Part shown: positions 1 to 7,781 of the stretch, in pieces
How the letters are laid out: every line of letters starts with the position of its first letter
How positions within the stretch are numbered: position 1 is the first letter of the stretch
DNA from: Ekhidna sp.
GTDB taxonomy: Bacteria > Bacteroidota > Bacteroidia > Cytophagales > Cyclobacteriaceae
Reading direction: 5' to 3'
DNA length: 11,677 nucleotides
NCBI GenBank assembly: GCA_013214445.1
Contig: JABSPG010000080.1
Coordinates: forward strand, 1 to 11,677
Translations under genes and position numbers: made by a program
Notes under the pieces: model-generated
Database searches by the model: none
The model's input: only the letters and a program-made list of their open reading frames with translations
Told to the model about the DNA's origin: nothing

Positions 1-61
1 TAAGTCGATTCCTTTAAGTCTAACTCATGATTCTTTAGAATTAGTAGTATAAATCAGTATT

Positions 62-1414
62 CTATTTGAAATTTACGCCTGTATAATTGTATGGTGTGAT
101 GGCCTTCAACTCAGATTTCACCACTTCGCTAACGTTGAGCGTATCAATAAAATTGTTCATGGTTGTTGCAGTAATTGCTTCATTCTTTCTTGTCAAATCC
201 TTTAATGCCTCGTAAGGTTTAGGATATCCTTCTCTTCTTAAAATCGTTTGAATTGCTTCAGCTACTACCGCCCAGTTTTCTTCAAGGTCAGCAGATATTG
301 CGGTTTCGTTCGCTTTGATTTTCGATAGTCCTTTTTCTAAAGAGAGTAAGGAAATAAGGGAGTGTGCAATAGGAACTCCCACATTTCTAAGCACTGTCGA
401 ATCGGTCAAATCTCTTTGTAATCTTGAAATAGGAAGTTTTGAGCTCAGGTGTTCAAACAGAGCATTTGCAATTCCTAAGTTGCCTTCAGCATTTTCAAAA
501 TCAATGGGATTTACTTTATGCGGCATGGCCGATGAACCCACCTCATTTTTTGCAATGGTTTGCGTGAAGTAGTTCATTGAGATATACTGCCAGATGTCTC
601 TGCTGAAATCGATGAGAATTGTGTTAATTCTCTTAAGCGCGTCAAATACATTGGCTAAGTGATCGTAGTGTTCAATCTGTGTCGTAGGATAACTTCTCTT
701 TAATCCCAGCTTGTCTTCCACAAAACTATTTCCAAAAGAATGCCAGTCTATATCAGGAAATGCCACATAATGGGCATTGAGGTTTCCGGTAGCACCTCCA
801 AATTTCGCTGCGAAAGGAACCGAATTCAGAAAAGACAATTGCTCTTTTAGACGAGATACAAACACGAGAATTTCTTTTCCTAGCCGGGTAGGCGAAGCTG
901 GTTGTCCATGTGTCTTAGCGAGCATTGATAGTCCTTTCCACTCTTTCGCTTTACTTTCTAAATCGTCGATGAGTGCACTTAGCTTTGGGAGAAAAACCTC
1001 TTGTAGTGCATCCTTAAGTGAAAGAGGAACGGAAGTATTGTTTATGTCTTGGGATGTAAGTCCAAAGTGTATAAACTCTTTGAAATCGGATAATCCGAGC
1101 GTATCGAATTTTTCTTTGATGAAATACTCAACTGCCTTTACATCATGATTAGTGGTCTTTTCAATCTCTTTTATTGCCTTCGAATCCTCGATTGAAAAGT
1201 CTTCATAGATACTCTTTAGCTGGTCATTTTTCCCAGAATCATAGTTTGATAGCTGGGGAATACCGCTCTCATGTAAGTGGATGAAATATAGAATTTCGAC
1301 TTTCACACGGTACTTAATTAGTGCTTTTTCTGAAAAGTAATCTCCTAATTCAGAAACCTTTGAACGGTACCTACCATCGATTGGTGAAATTCCTTCTAGC
1401 GAGTTTAGATTCAT
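62..1414 (-). CDS. purB: Adenylosuccinate lyase
   Basis: Cytoplasmic enzyme of purine synthesis, acting twice: it releases fumarate from SAICAR to give AICAR, and from adenylosuccinate to give AMP. The protein opens with the typical NLNSLEGISPIDGRYRSK and is 450 residues long, close to the 456-residue E. coli-type enzyme. Visible motifs are TSQDINNTS near residue 120, KTHGQPASPT with the family's catalytic histidine at H169, and the fumarase/aspartase-superfamily signature SSAMPHKVNPIDFEN, whose serine pair 294-295 holds the catalytic serine. An in-frame GTG nine codons upstream (1441) is rejected because it lies inside the -7 promoter element, and the ATG at 1414 matches the family N-terminus. 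The gene is monocistronic here and divergent from the reductase gene. No motif is missing. No clear terminator is visible in the 61 bases after the stop. Confidence 0.97.
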   Translation of the reverse strand: MNLNSLEGISPIDGRYRSKVSELGDYFSEKALIKYRVKVEILYFIHLHESGIPQLSNYDSGKNDQLKSIYEDFSIEDSKAIKEIEKTTNHDVKAVEYFIKEKFDTLGLSDFKEFIHFGLTSQDINNTSVPLSLKDALQEVFLPKLSALIDDLESKAKEWKGLSMLAKTHGQPASPTRLGKEILVFVSRLKEQLSFLNSVPFAAKFGGATGNLNAHYVAFPDIDWHSFGNSFVEDKLGLKRSYPTTQIEHYDHLANVFDALKRINTILIDFSRDIWQYISMNYFTQTIAKNEVGSSAMPHKVNPIDFENAEGNLGIANALFEHLSSKLPISRLQRDLTDSTVLRNVGVPIAHSLISLLSLEKGLSKIKANETAISADLEENWAVVAEAIQTILRREGYPKPYEALKDLTRKNEAITATTMNNFIDTLNVSEVVKSELKAITPYNYTGVNFK

Positions 1415-1440
1415 CAACTTATCTGATTTTTTAACGAACA

Positions 1441-1448
1441 CAAAAGTA
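1441..1448 (-). promoter_or_regulatory. Probable -7 promoter element of purB
   Basis: On the minus strand the sequence is TACTTTTG, a full match to the Bacteroidota -7 consensus TAnnTTTG. Transcription would begin about 7 bases further on, near 1434, leaving a leader of about 20 bases before the ATG at 1414. No good TTG is seen at the expected -33 distance, so recognition may rely on the -7 box or on an activator. Confidence 0.5.
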
Positions 1449-1476
1449 CTTCATCGTGTTTAGACAGCTGGGTTTT

Positions 1477-1499
1477 ACAAGCAACTAAACTTTGCTTGT
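1477..1499. repeat. 8-bp inverted repeat between purB and the reductase gene
   Basis: ACAAGCAA (1477-1484) and its exact complement TTGCTTGT (1492-1499) are separated by 7 bases. The right arm overlaps the -33 TTG of the rightward promoter, and the repeat lies between the two divergent -7 boxes. It could be an operator for a dimeric regulator or a chance hairpin. There is no U-tract that would make it a terminator. Confidence 0.45.
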
Positions 1500-1526
1500 T
1501 TGGCCCTTAAACGAAACTTATCTTTG
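1496..1526 (+). promoter_or_regulatory. Probable promoter of the ferredoxin-reductase gene
   Basis: TTG at 1496-1498 and TATCTTTG at 1519-1526 are 20 bases apart, fitting the Bacteroidota -33/-7 pattern (TTG, about 19-21 bases, TAnnTTTG). The predicted start of transcription near 1533 leaves a short leader before the ATG at 1546 and rules out the in-frame ATG at 1492. Confidence 0.6.
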
Positions 1527-1545
1527 CGCTCCTAAAATTGACATT

Positions 1546-2619
1546 ATGGCATTTTCACTATTCAAGAAAAAGAAGAACAAAAAAGACGAGAGATATCAAA
1601 CCCTTTCGGTGAAAGAGGTGGTGCATGTTGCCAAGGATGCTGTAAACCTCGTTTTTGATAAGCCGGCTTCTTTTGATTACGAGCCAGGTCAGTTTATTAC
1701 CATTATCAAGGAAGTAAATGGGAAGAAGATAAGACGCGCATATTCGCTCTGCACTACTCCTTTTGAAGATCCAAACCCTGCGGTGACAGTGAAGAGAGTA
1801 GAAGGTGGAGCTATGTCGAATGATCTTAACGACAATGTGAAGGCTGGGGACACGGTAGAAATCATGGAACCGATGGGGGTTTTTACAACAAGTTATAGTG
1901 ATATTACTGAAAGAAATACAGTCTTTTTTGGCGGGGGAAGCGGCATTACCCCTTTAATGTCAATCCTTCGTTCCGTGCTTCTAAAAGAACCTAATAGTAA
2001 GGCTACACTCGTTTACGGCAATAGAAGTGAAGAATATGTGATCTTCAAGGAGCTAATCGAAGAGTTAGAAGAGAAGTACCAAGGTCGGTTCAAGGCAATC
2101 CATATCTTAGAAGAAGGTGAAGCGCAATATCAAGGCAGGCCAACCCCGGCAGTAATCAAGGAAATTACTGATTCGCTAGGCGTAGATCATACTACCGAAT
2201 TCTATATATGTGGTCCTCAGCCGATGATGGATGTTGTTTCCGAGGGTCTTAATGTAGCTGGGATCAAACCGGATCAAATCCGAATGGAAAGCTTCGAGGC
2301 TGGGAAGACTTCTCCTTCGGAGATCATCGATCAAGGAGGAGATGCAGAAAGTGAGGTTACTATTTTGCTTGATGGGGAGGAGTATTCAATTACTGTCAAA
2401 AAGAACGCAACCATCTTAGATACTGCATTATCCAACGACTTGGATATGCCCTATTCTTGTCAGAGTGGCTTATGCACAGCATGTCGAGGAAAATGCACAG
2501 AGGGAAAAATTAGCATTGATGAGGCAGAAGGATTATCTCAGGATGAGCTGGATGAAGGCTATGTTCTAACTTGTATCGGTAAGCCTCTTACAGATAAGAT
2601 TAAGATTGAAATGGGCTAA
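1546..2619 (+). CDS. PaaE-like FAD/NAD(P) ferredoxin reductase with C-terminal 2Fe-2S ferredoxin domain
   Basis: Predicted flavoprotein electron-transfer enzyme of 357 residues, passing electrons from NAD(P)H through FAD to a fused plant-type 2Fe-2S cluster. Domains in order: a lysine-rich N-terminus (about residues 4-14); an FAD-binding barrel with R64-A-Y66-S67; an NAD(P)-binding domain with GGGSG at 129-133 and CGPQP from C222; and a ferredoxin domain from about 265. The cluster ligands are C305, C310 and C313 (C-x4-C-x2-C), with the fourth cysteine at C343. The layout matches PaaE, the reductase subunit of phenylacetyl-CoA epoxidase. However, no other paa gene is nearby, so its partner is unknown, and stand-alone copies are usual in Bacteroidota. 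The ATG at 1546 is chosen because an upstream in-frame ATG precedes the promoter. The stop overlaps the convergent kinase gene by 4 bases. Confidence 0.92.
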   Translation: MAFSLFKKKKNKKDERYQTLSVKEVVHVAKDAVNLVFDKPASFDYEPGQFITIIKEVNGKKIRRAYSLCTTPFEDPNPAVTVKRVEGGAMSNDLNDNVKAGDTVEIMEPMGVFTTSYSDITERNTVFFGGGSGITPLMSILRSVLLKEPNSKATLVYGNRSEEYVIFKELIEELEEKYQGRFKAIHILEEGEAQYQGRPTPAVIKEITDSLGVDHTTEFYICGPQPMMDVVSEGLNVAGIKPDQIRMESFEAGKTSPSEIIDQGGDAESEVTILLDGEEYSITVKKNATILDTALSNDLDMPYSCQSGLCTACRGKCTEGKISIDEAEGLSQDELDEGYVLTCIGKPLTDKIKIEMG

Positions 2620-4835
2620 AATGGAGCAAAACTGACCTTAAAGGTGGTGCCTACTCCAAGTTTACTTTCACAGCTTATTTTACCATTCATCGATTCAACA
2701 AATTTGTGAGCAATGGATAATCCAAGTCCTGTTGATCGCTCCTGACCGGTGGGTTTTGAGCTTAGTTTAGTATATGCCTTGAATAAGTTTCTTTGGTCCT
2801 CTTTGCTTATGCCAGGTCCTTGGTCAGTCACGGCGATGGTGTGGTACTCATCATCAGAGAAAATGGATACACTGACAGTGCTTTTCGAGTCCGAAAACTT
2901 GATTGCATTAGTTAGTAGATTTTCTATGACCTGAGTTAGATAATCAGGGTCGACGTGAGCAAAAAGCTCCTTGCTTTGATCTATTTCAGTAATGATTTCG
3001 ATCTCTTTTTTGGCGGCAATCATTCCAAAGCTATTGGCGGTAGAAAGTGTCAGTTTTGTAAGGTCAGTCTTTTCTTTCTTTAAATTGACCTTCATATTTT
3101 CGATTTCACTGAGATCAAGGGTTCTATCGATCATGCTTCTCATCCGCTCAGACGAAGCTTTTAGAAGCTCTGCATATTGAATTAGTTCGTCATCTTTCTT
3201 TTTTGAAGCAACATCATCGAAAAGAGGAACTAATCCAATAATCATGTTGAGTGGATTTCTTAGGTCATGAGCTACCATTCCCATCAGTTTGTTCTTTTCA
3301 TTGTCTAGCCATCTTAGGCGGTTATTTCTTTTACGTATTGAATAAAAAGATCTAGCTAGAGATATGGCAAGTAGGATAAATAGAATTAGTGCTAATAGTA
3401 TGAGTCTGTTTTCTTTTGATTTTTGATTTAGTTCTTCAGTCAGTTTCCTTTTTGAGGCGCTTCGCTCTTCTTCTATTCTTGTTACTTCCTTCCGAAATTC
3501 GTACGCAGCTGCTAGCTCTGCGGCCTTTTCATAATTAGTCACTGTGCTGAGTGAATCCGAGAAGTCAGCATACTTTTTAAGAAATTGCATGGCGAGTGCA
3601 GTATTTTTCTGCTTATGATACAGGCGATATAGTTCTTTCAGAGCTTCCTTTTTATCGTTCAGAAGGCCGGCTGATTCACTAAGCGCGAGGGAAGTTCTCA
3701 ATGCGTTTTCAGCTTTTTTATAGTTTTTTCTTATGATCTCCAATTTGCCAAGATTCTTATAAACAGCAGTCATCACAGCCACGTCACCGCAGGTTTGCCC
3801 ATTTTTTAATGCCCTATTCAGTATGATTTCTGCAGAATCTAATTTCTTTTGACTAATAAAGATTGAGCCTAAACCTTCAAGAGGATAGCCTTCAAAACAG
3901 GGGTTAGGTTCGACAAACTCTATTGATAGTGATTCCTTGAGCAGCTTTTCAGCTCTCGCGGTATCTTCTTTTTTCAAATAAATGTATGATAGATTATTTA
4001 GGAGTGTTGCCTCAATATTAGCCATATCATGAATTTTAGATTTCTCAAGCGCATCATTATAAAATGCTAATGACATCTCCGCATTGTTCATGTCATCATA
4101 GACGACCCCAAGATTGTTGTTAATCTTGACTTCTGTATTGACTTCACCTATTGATACTGACAATTCAAGTGCTTTTAAATAGCTATCGATGGCCTCAGAA
4201 TAAAGTCCTTTTTGATAGTATATAATTCCTGTTTGATTGAGTGTTTCTGCAATGGAGGGAAGATCTTCAGCTTTTTCGAAGCTAGCCTTTGCCTTTACTG
4301 ACCACTCCATTGCCTCAATATTCCTGCCTCGTACATTTAAGATGCCTGCCATTGAATAAGCAGCATCACCGGCATATATGAACTCATCATTTTGGGTTCC
4401 AATTTCAAAGCATTTTTTGAAGTTGGAAATCGCTGAATCAATTTCGTTTTGTTCTTCAAAAGTCATAGCCTTCAACTGGTAGGCGTTTGCAGCTAGGTCA
4501 TATATACCAGATGACAAGTATTCGTCAGCGGACTTTTGTATTAGTGCAACTCCCGAATCAAGATCGATTTCGGAATAAAACAGTCCTAGAGTGATTGCAG
4601 ATCGCCCACGGTACTGGACAGAATTAGATGCTAATCCTATTTCGTACGCCTGTCTGGAGTAGTCTAGCTGATCTGGAAGATTATTTGATCCATATGCCAA
4701 TTCAATGAGAATGGAAATCTTATTGGTGTCAGTTTTACTTTGATTAAGCTCATTTTGAAGACTGTCCATTAGCTGTGCGACAGTAGAATGATTTATGCAA
4801 AGTATTAGTGCTATATACTTAAAGAAGTATTTCAT
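2616..4835 (-). CDS. TPR-containing sensor histidine kinase
   Basis: Membrane sensor kinase of 739 residues, typical of Bacteroidota. A signal peptide (about residues 1-21, ending STVAQ) precedes a periplasmic region of about eight tetratricopeptide repeats (roughly 80-430). A charged coiled coil (about 435-475) and one membrane helix (about 478-500, LILLALILFILLAISLA) follow. The cytoplasmic part has the H-box HDLRNPL with phospho-acceptor H523, the N-box ENLLTNAIKFS with N643, the G1 box DQGPG from D671, the G2 box GLGLS from G703 and a closing GVGTTF. All the motifs needed for autophosphorylation are present. No receiver or DNA-binding domain is fused and no response regulator is adjacent, so its partner is encoded elsewhere. 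The TPR region probably senses a protein or peptide, which is inference. The gene is divergent from the M14 peptidase gene; shared function is not shown. Confidence 0.93.
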   Translation of the reverse strand: MKYFFKYIALILCINHSTVAQLMDSLQNELNQSKTDTNKISILIELAYGSNNLPDQLDYSRQAYEIGLASNSVQYRGRSAITLGLFYSEIDLDSGVALIQKSADEYLSSGIYDLAANAYQLKAMTFEEQNEIDSAISNFKKCFEIGTQNDEFIYAGDAAYSMAGILNVRGRNIEAMEWSVKAKASFEKAEDLPSIAETLNQTGIIYYQKGLYSEAIDSYLKALELSVSIGEVNTEVKINNNLGVVYDDMNNAEMSLAFYNDALEKSKIHDMANIEATLLNNLSYIYLKKEDTARAEKLLKESLSIEFVEPNPCFEGYPLEGLGSIFISQKKLDSAEIILNRALKNGQTCGDVAVMTAVYKNLGKLEIIRKNYKKAENALRTSLALSESAGLLNDKKEALKELYRLYHKQKNTALAMQFLKKYADFSDSLSTVTNYEKAAELAAAYEFRKEVTRIEEERSASKRKLTEELNQKSKENRLILLALILFILLAISLARSFYSIRKRNNRLRWLDNEKNKLMGMVAHDLRNPLNMIIGLVPLFDDVASKKKDDELIQYAELLKASSERMRSMIDRTLDLSEIENMKVNLKKEKTDLTKLTLSTANSFGMIAAKKEIEIITEIDQSKELFAHVDPDYLTQVIENLLTNAIKFSDSKSTVSVSIFSDDEYHTIAVTDQGPGISKEDQRNLFKAYTKLSSKPTGQERSTGLGLSIAHKFVESMNGKISCESKLGVGTTFKVSFAPF

Positions 4836-4848
4836 AGTAGAAGTAATT

Positions 4849-4856
4849 CAAATATA
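4849..4856 (-). promoter_or_regulatory. Possible -7 element of the histidine kinase gene
   Basis: The minus strand reads TATATTTG, a full match to TAnnTTTG. It lies only 13 bases before the ATG, so the leader would be just a few bases long, and no TTG sits at the -33 distance. The rest of the 117-base divergent gap (4836-4952) shows only a weak rightward candidate, TTAATTTG at 4922-4929, with one mismatch. Confidence 0.3.
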
Positions 4857-4952
4857 TGAATTATCGAGGTTGGAAAATTTACCGTCCAACACTTAATGTT
4901 TTCCTAGAATTTTTTCTTGCATTAATTTGAGAAAAAATCCACAATGTAAAAC

Positions 4953-7454
4953 ATGAAAAAAGTAGCTGTATTATTGATCTTGCTAAGCCCAGTCATCACT
5001 CTTGGGCAGGTGCAGAGTCCGAAGGAGTATTTGGGGTATGAATTGGGTGAAAGGTTTTCTAGACATCATCAGGTTGTTGATTATTTCAAACATATATCCG
5101 AAAAATCTGAAAAAGTAACCCTTACAGAGTATGGTAAAACATATGAAGGCCGGCCATTAGTGCTTGCTGTTGTCTCCTCTGAAGAAAATCTGTCAAATCT
5201 TGATCAAATCAGAGAGGACAATCTCAGAAGGGCGGGAATGTTGGACGGAACTCCGACTACAAGTATTCCCATAATCTGGCTCAGCTATAATGTTCATGGT
5301 AATGAAGCTTCAGCAACTGAAGTGTCAATCGCTACATTGTATGAGTTGGTCAGAAGTGGTTCTGATAAGTCGGCTTGGCTTGACAAAGCGATCGTAATTA
5401 TTGATCCATGCTTAAATCCTGACGGTAGAGATCGCTATGTAAACTTTTATTCTCAATATGGAGCCCAATCTTACAATCCAGACCCAAATGCCTGGGAGCA
5501 TAATGAGCCCTGGCCAGGGGGAAGGCCTAACCACTACTTGTTTGATCTCAACAGAGACTGGGCATGGCAAACTCAAATTGAGACGCAGGCTAGAATGAAA
5601 GTATATAATCAGTGGCTACCCCACGTCCACGTAGATTTTCATGAGCAAGGAATAAACTCACCGTATTATTTCGCTCCAGCAGCTCAGCCATATCATGAGC
5701 TGATCACTAGTTTTCAACGTGAGTTTCAGGAGGAAATTGGTAGAAATAATGCGAAATATTTTGATGAGAATAACTGGTTCTATTTTACCAAGCAGTATTT
5801 CGACCTACTATATCCAAGTTATGGCGACACTTACCCTACCTACAATGGATCCATCGGGATGACCTACGAGCAAGCAGGACATGGTAGGGCAGGCTTAGGA
5901 ATTATAAAGCAGGAAGGAGATACCTTGACGTTAGTCGATCGAATTGCTCATCACCATACTGCCGGAATCTCTACAATTGAAGTTGCGGTGAACAATGGTG
6001 AGAGACTGGTATCTCAGTTTGATAGTTTCTTCGGTGACAATAGTAGTCTCAAATACAAAACCTTTGTGCTTAAGTACGATGGGAACAAAGACAAATTCCG
6101 AAAGCTGACTGATTGGTTAGATATGCAAGGCATTGCGTATGGATCATCCAGTGGTAAGCTGAAGGGAGTGAGTTATGCTAATGGTAGAATAAGTGATGTA
6201 TCGATATCCTCTGCCGATCTTGTGATTAGTACAAATCAGCCCAAAGCAACTCTTGCACATATACTTTTTGAGCCTAAGACTAAATTAGTAGACTCGGTCA
6301 CCTATGATATTACAGCTTGGGGTGTTCCATACGCTTATGGAATTCAAGCTTATGCTTCAACACAGTCTGTAAGTGTTAATCCAATGGAAAAAGGAACTTT
6401 TGATGCAGTTCAAGCACCAGAAAAATCGTATGCATTTATTAGCAAGTGGAACAGTATGGAGGATGCCAAGTTTCTTGCAGCACTTTTGAAGGAAGATGTG
6501 AAAGTCAGGTTTACCGAAAAGAAAATCTCATACAAAGGAGAAAGTTTTGATAGAGGCAGTATCATCATTGCAAAGAGAGATAATAAGGCAATTAAGGAAT
6601 TTGAAATGAAGATTACGGCAATGGCAAATGAACATAAGCAGACCCTCTCATCTGTACAAAGTGGATTCATGGATGCAGGTCCTGATCTTGGCTCTGCAGA
6701 TGTCAGATACCTTAAGAAACCAAACATTGCACTATTAGGATATGATGGAGTTTCCTCCCTTGCTTTTGGAGCTACTTGGCACTTTATGGAGCAAGAGCTA
6801 GGATATCCTGTTACCATTTTAAGCACAGATTATTTTTCTCGCGTAGATCTCAATGAATATCATGTATTGATAATGCAAAGTGGTTGGTATGGCAATTTTG
6901 GAGACAGAGAAATGAACAAGATCATGGAATGGGTCTCTGCTGGAGGTAAACTGATAGCTTTAGAAGGTGCTCTTAATAAGCTCAAGGACTCGGATTATTC
7001 GTCCTTGTCAGCATATATGGATGATGAGTCCAAAAGCAGTGCCGAAGAAAAACAAAAAGCAAGAAAAGAAAATGCTCGATTTGTCAAATATGAGGATCAA
7101 GAACGTAATTTCATCAAAGGATATTCTCCAGGTGCTATATACAAGGTAAAAATGGACCCATCTCATCCACTCGCATTTGGATATAGTGATACCTATTACA
7201 CATTAAAAACTAACTCCGATCCTGTTGCCGTTTTAGATGGAGGAAATGTTGGAATAATTGAGAGTAGTAGTGATTTACTAAGCGGCTTTGCAGGAGCTTA
7301 TGCTAGAGAGGATGCAGGAAATACACTTGTTTTTGGTGTTGAAGATAAAGGTAGGGGTCAAATAGTACACATTGTAGACAACCCTTTGTTTAGATCATTC
7401 TGGCAAAACGGAAAGCTATTGATGGTAAATGCTATGTTTTTAGTAGGTCAGTAG
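4953..7454 (+). CDS. Secreted M14-family zinc carboxypeptidase with C-terminal glutaminase-like domain
   Basis: Exported metallopeptidase of 833 residues. A signal peptide (about residues 1-19, ending TLGQ) shows that it leaves the cytoplasm. The M14 domain (about 25-340) has all the key residues: zinc ligands H115 and E118 in VHGNEAS and H230 in VDFHEQG, the N200-R201 pair in DLNRDW that in the family binds the substrate carboxylate, and the general-base glutamate E306 in TYEQAG. NPDGRDR at 155-161 is also typical. From about residue 590 a Rossmann-like segment resembles class I glutaminase (GATase1/DJ-1-like) folds, but the expected nucleophile position reads IALEGA, so it appears to lack a catalytic cysteine. 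A lysine- and glutamate-rich insertion lies near 690-715. Large forms of this kind are common in Bacteroidota; the substrate is unknown. There is no recognisable type IX secretion tail. The stop overlaps the convergent small gene by 7 bases. Confidence 0.93.
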   Translation: MKKVAVLLILLSPVITLGQVQSPKEYLGYELGERFSRHHQVVDYFKHISEKSEKVTLTEYGKTYEGRPLVLAVVSSEENLSNLDQIREDNLRRAGMLDGTPTTSIPIIWLSYNVHGNEASATEVSIATLYELVRSGSDKSAWLDKAIVIIDPCLNPDGRDRYVNFYSQYGAQSYNPDPNAWEHNEPWPGGRPNHYLFDLNRDWAWQTQIETQARMKVYNQWLPHVHVDFHEQGINSPYYFAPAAQPYHELITSFQREFQEEIGRNNAKYFDENNWFYFTKQYFDLLYPSYGDTYPTYNGSIGMTYEQAGHGRAGLGIIKQEGDTLTLVDRIAHHHTAGISTIEVAVNNGERLVSQFDSFFGDNSSLKYKTFVLKYDGNKDKFRKLTDWLDMQGIAYGSSSGKLKGVSYANGRISDVSISSADLVISTNQPKATLAHILFEPKTKLVDSVTYDITAWGVPYAYGIQAYASTQSVSVNPMEKGTFDAVQAPEKSYAFISKWNSMEDAKFLAALLKEDVKVRFTEKKISYKGESFDRGSIIIAKRDNKAIKEFEMKITAMANEHKQTLSSVQSGFMDAGPDLGSADVRYLKKPNIALLGYDGVSSLAFGATWHFMEQELGYPVTILSTDYFSRVDLNEYHVLIMQSGWYGNFGDREMNKIMEWVSAGGKLIALEGALNKLKDSDYSSLSAYMDDESKSSAEEKQKARKENARFVKYEDQERNFIKGYSPGAIYKVKMDPSHPLAFGYSDTYYTLKTNSDPVAVLDGGNVGIIESSSDLLSGFAGAYAREDAGNTLVFGVEDKGRGQIVHIVDNPLFRSFWQNGKLLMVNAMFLVGQ

Positions 7455-7648
7455 CTAGACCTTTTGCTCAAAGCAAATAGGAGAACTCCAGCAATTAATC
7501 CGATATAGCTTTTTTGGTTTTCATTCCATAGTAGGTTTTGAAAATCCAACAGCGTGATCGAAGTTGCAATGAAAGTGACGGAAAGTACCTGAAGAAGGTT
7601 TACTTTCCGTTTTTTGTTTTCATTTTCTTTATTTCTTGACCCTTCCAT
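7448..7648 (-). CDS. Small two-helix membrane protein, last gene of the SPFH operon
   Basis: Protein of 66 residues with no family I recognise. A very basic, polar N-terminus (residues 1-16, rich in K, N and E) precedes two hydrophobic segments, about 18-35 (LLQVLSVTFIATSITLL) and 47-61 (SYIGLIAGVLLFALS), with a short NQ-containing loop between them. By the positive-inside rule both ends would face the cytoplasm. Its ATG lies inside the end of the ribbon-helix-helix gene (20-base overlap), which suggests translational coupling and supports it being real. It closes the five-gene operon that begins at 9312. Its stop overlaps the end of the convergent M14 gene by 7 bases. Function unknown; membrane partner of the SPFH protein is a guess. 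Confidence 0.7.
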   Translation of the reverse strand: MEGSRNKENENKKRKVNLLQVLSVTFIATSITLLDFQNLLWNENQKSYIGLIAGVLLFALSKRSSY

Positions 7649-7781
7649 TTTCTTTGAGCGCTTTGCTTATGATATATTCGATCTGTCCGTTTGTGGAGCG
7701 AAACTCATCAGCAGCCCATTTCTCTAGGGCTTTCATTGTATCTTCATTCAATCTTAACGCAAATGGTTTCTTCTTAGCCAT
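7629..7781 (-). CDS. Arc-type ribbon-helix-helix DNA-binding protein, 50 residues
   Basis: The reading frame on the minus strand gives a 50-residue protein starting MAKKKPFALRLNEDTMKALE and continuing KWAADEFRSTNGQIEYIIS. The pattern fits a minimal ribbon-helix-helix fold: a basic strand (KPFALRLN, about 5-12), helix A (about 13-25) and helix B beginning at the S29-T-N-G-Q turn (about 29-43). These proteins dimerise, and the paired strands read the DNA major groove. The wording around WAADEFRS-NGQIEY is, from memory, typical of the Arc-like proteins encoded beside SPFH genes in several phyla. Its ATG overlaps the preceding gene's stop by 8 bases (ATGGCTAA), and its 3' end overlaps the next gene by 20. 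It may regulate its own operon, but no operator has been shown. Confidence 0.87.
   Translation of the reverse strand: MAKKKPFALRLNEDTMKALEKWAADEFRSTNGQIEYIISKALKENGRVKK

Noticed and set aside
30..41. ATTCT/AGAAT inverted repeat after purB as a terminator
   Set aside because: Five-base AT-rich stem with a two-base loop and no U-tract.
777..1148. 123-residue plus-strand frame inside purB
   Set aside because: Fully opposite a conserved enzyme gene, with no recognisable domain or promoter.
1414..1441. Longer purB starting at the GTG at 1441
   Set aside because: The GTG overlaps the TACTTTTG promoter box, and the extra nine residues do not match the family N-terminus.
1492..1545. Longer reductase starting at the ATG at 1492
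   Set aside because: The promoter boxes lie downstream of that ATG, and the protein from 1546 begins as its family does.
6410..6826. 138-residue minus-strand frame inside the M14 gene
   Set aside because: Antisense shadow of a strongly supported coding region, with no domain.
7350..7454. Type IX secretion sorting tail on the M14 peptidase
   Set aside because: The C-terminus lacks the beta-rich sorting domain and continues the glutaminase-like part.
7448..7781. Toxin-antitoxin pair made of the ribbon-helix-helix protein and the 66-residue protein
   Set aside because: The small downstream protein has two membrane helices and no toxin motif, and the pair is embedded in an SPFH operon; the Arc-like type is not the usual antitoxin form with a toxin-binding tail.
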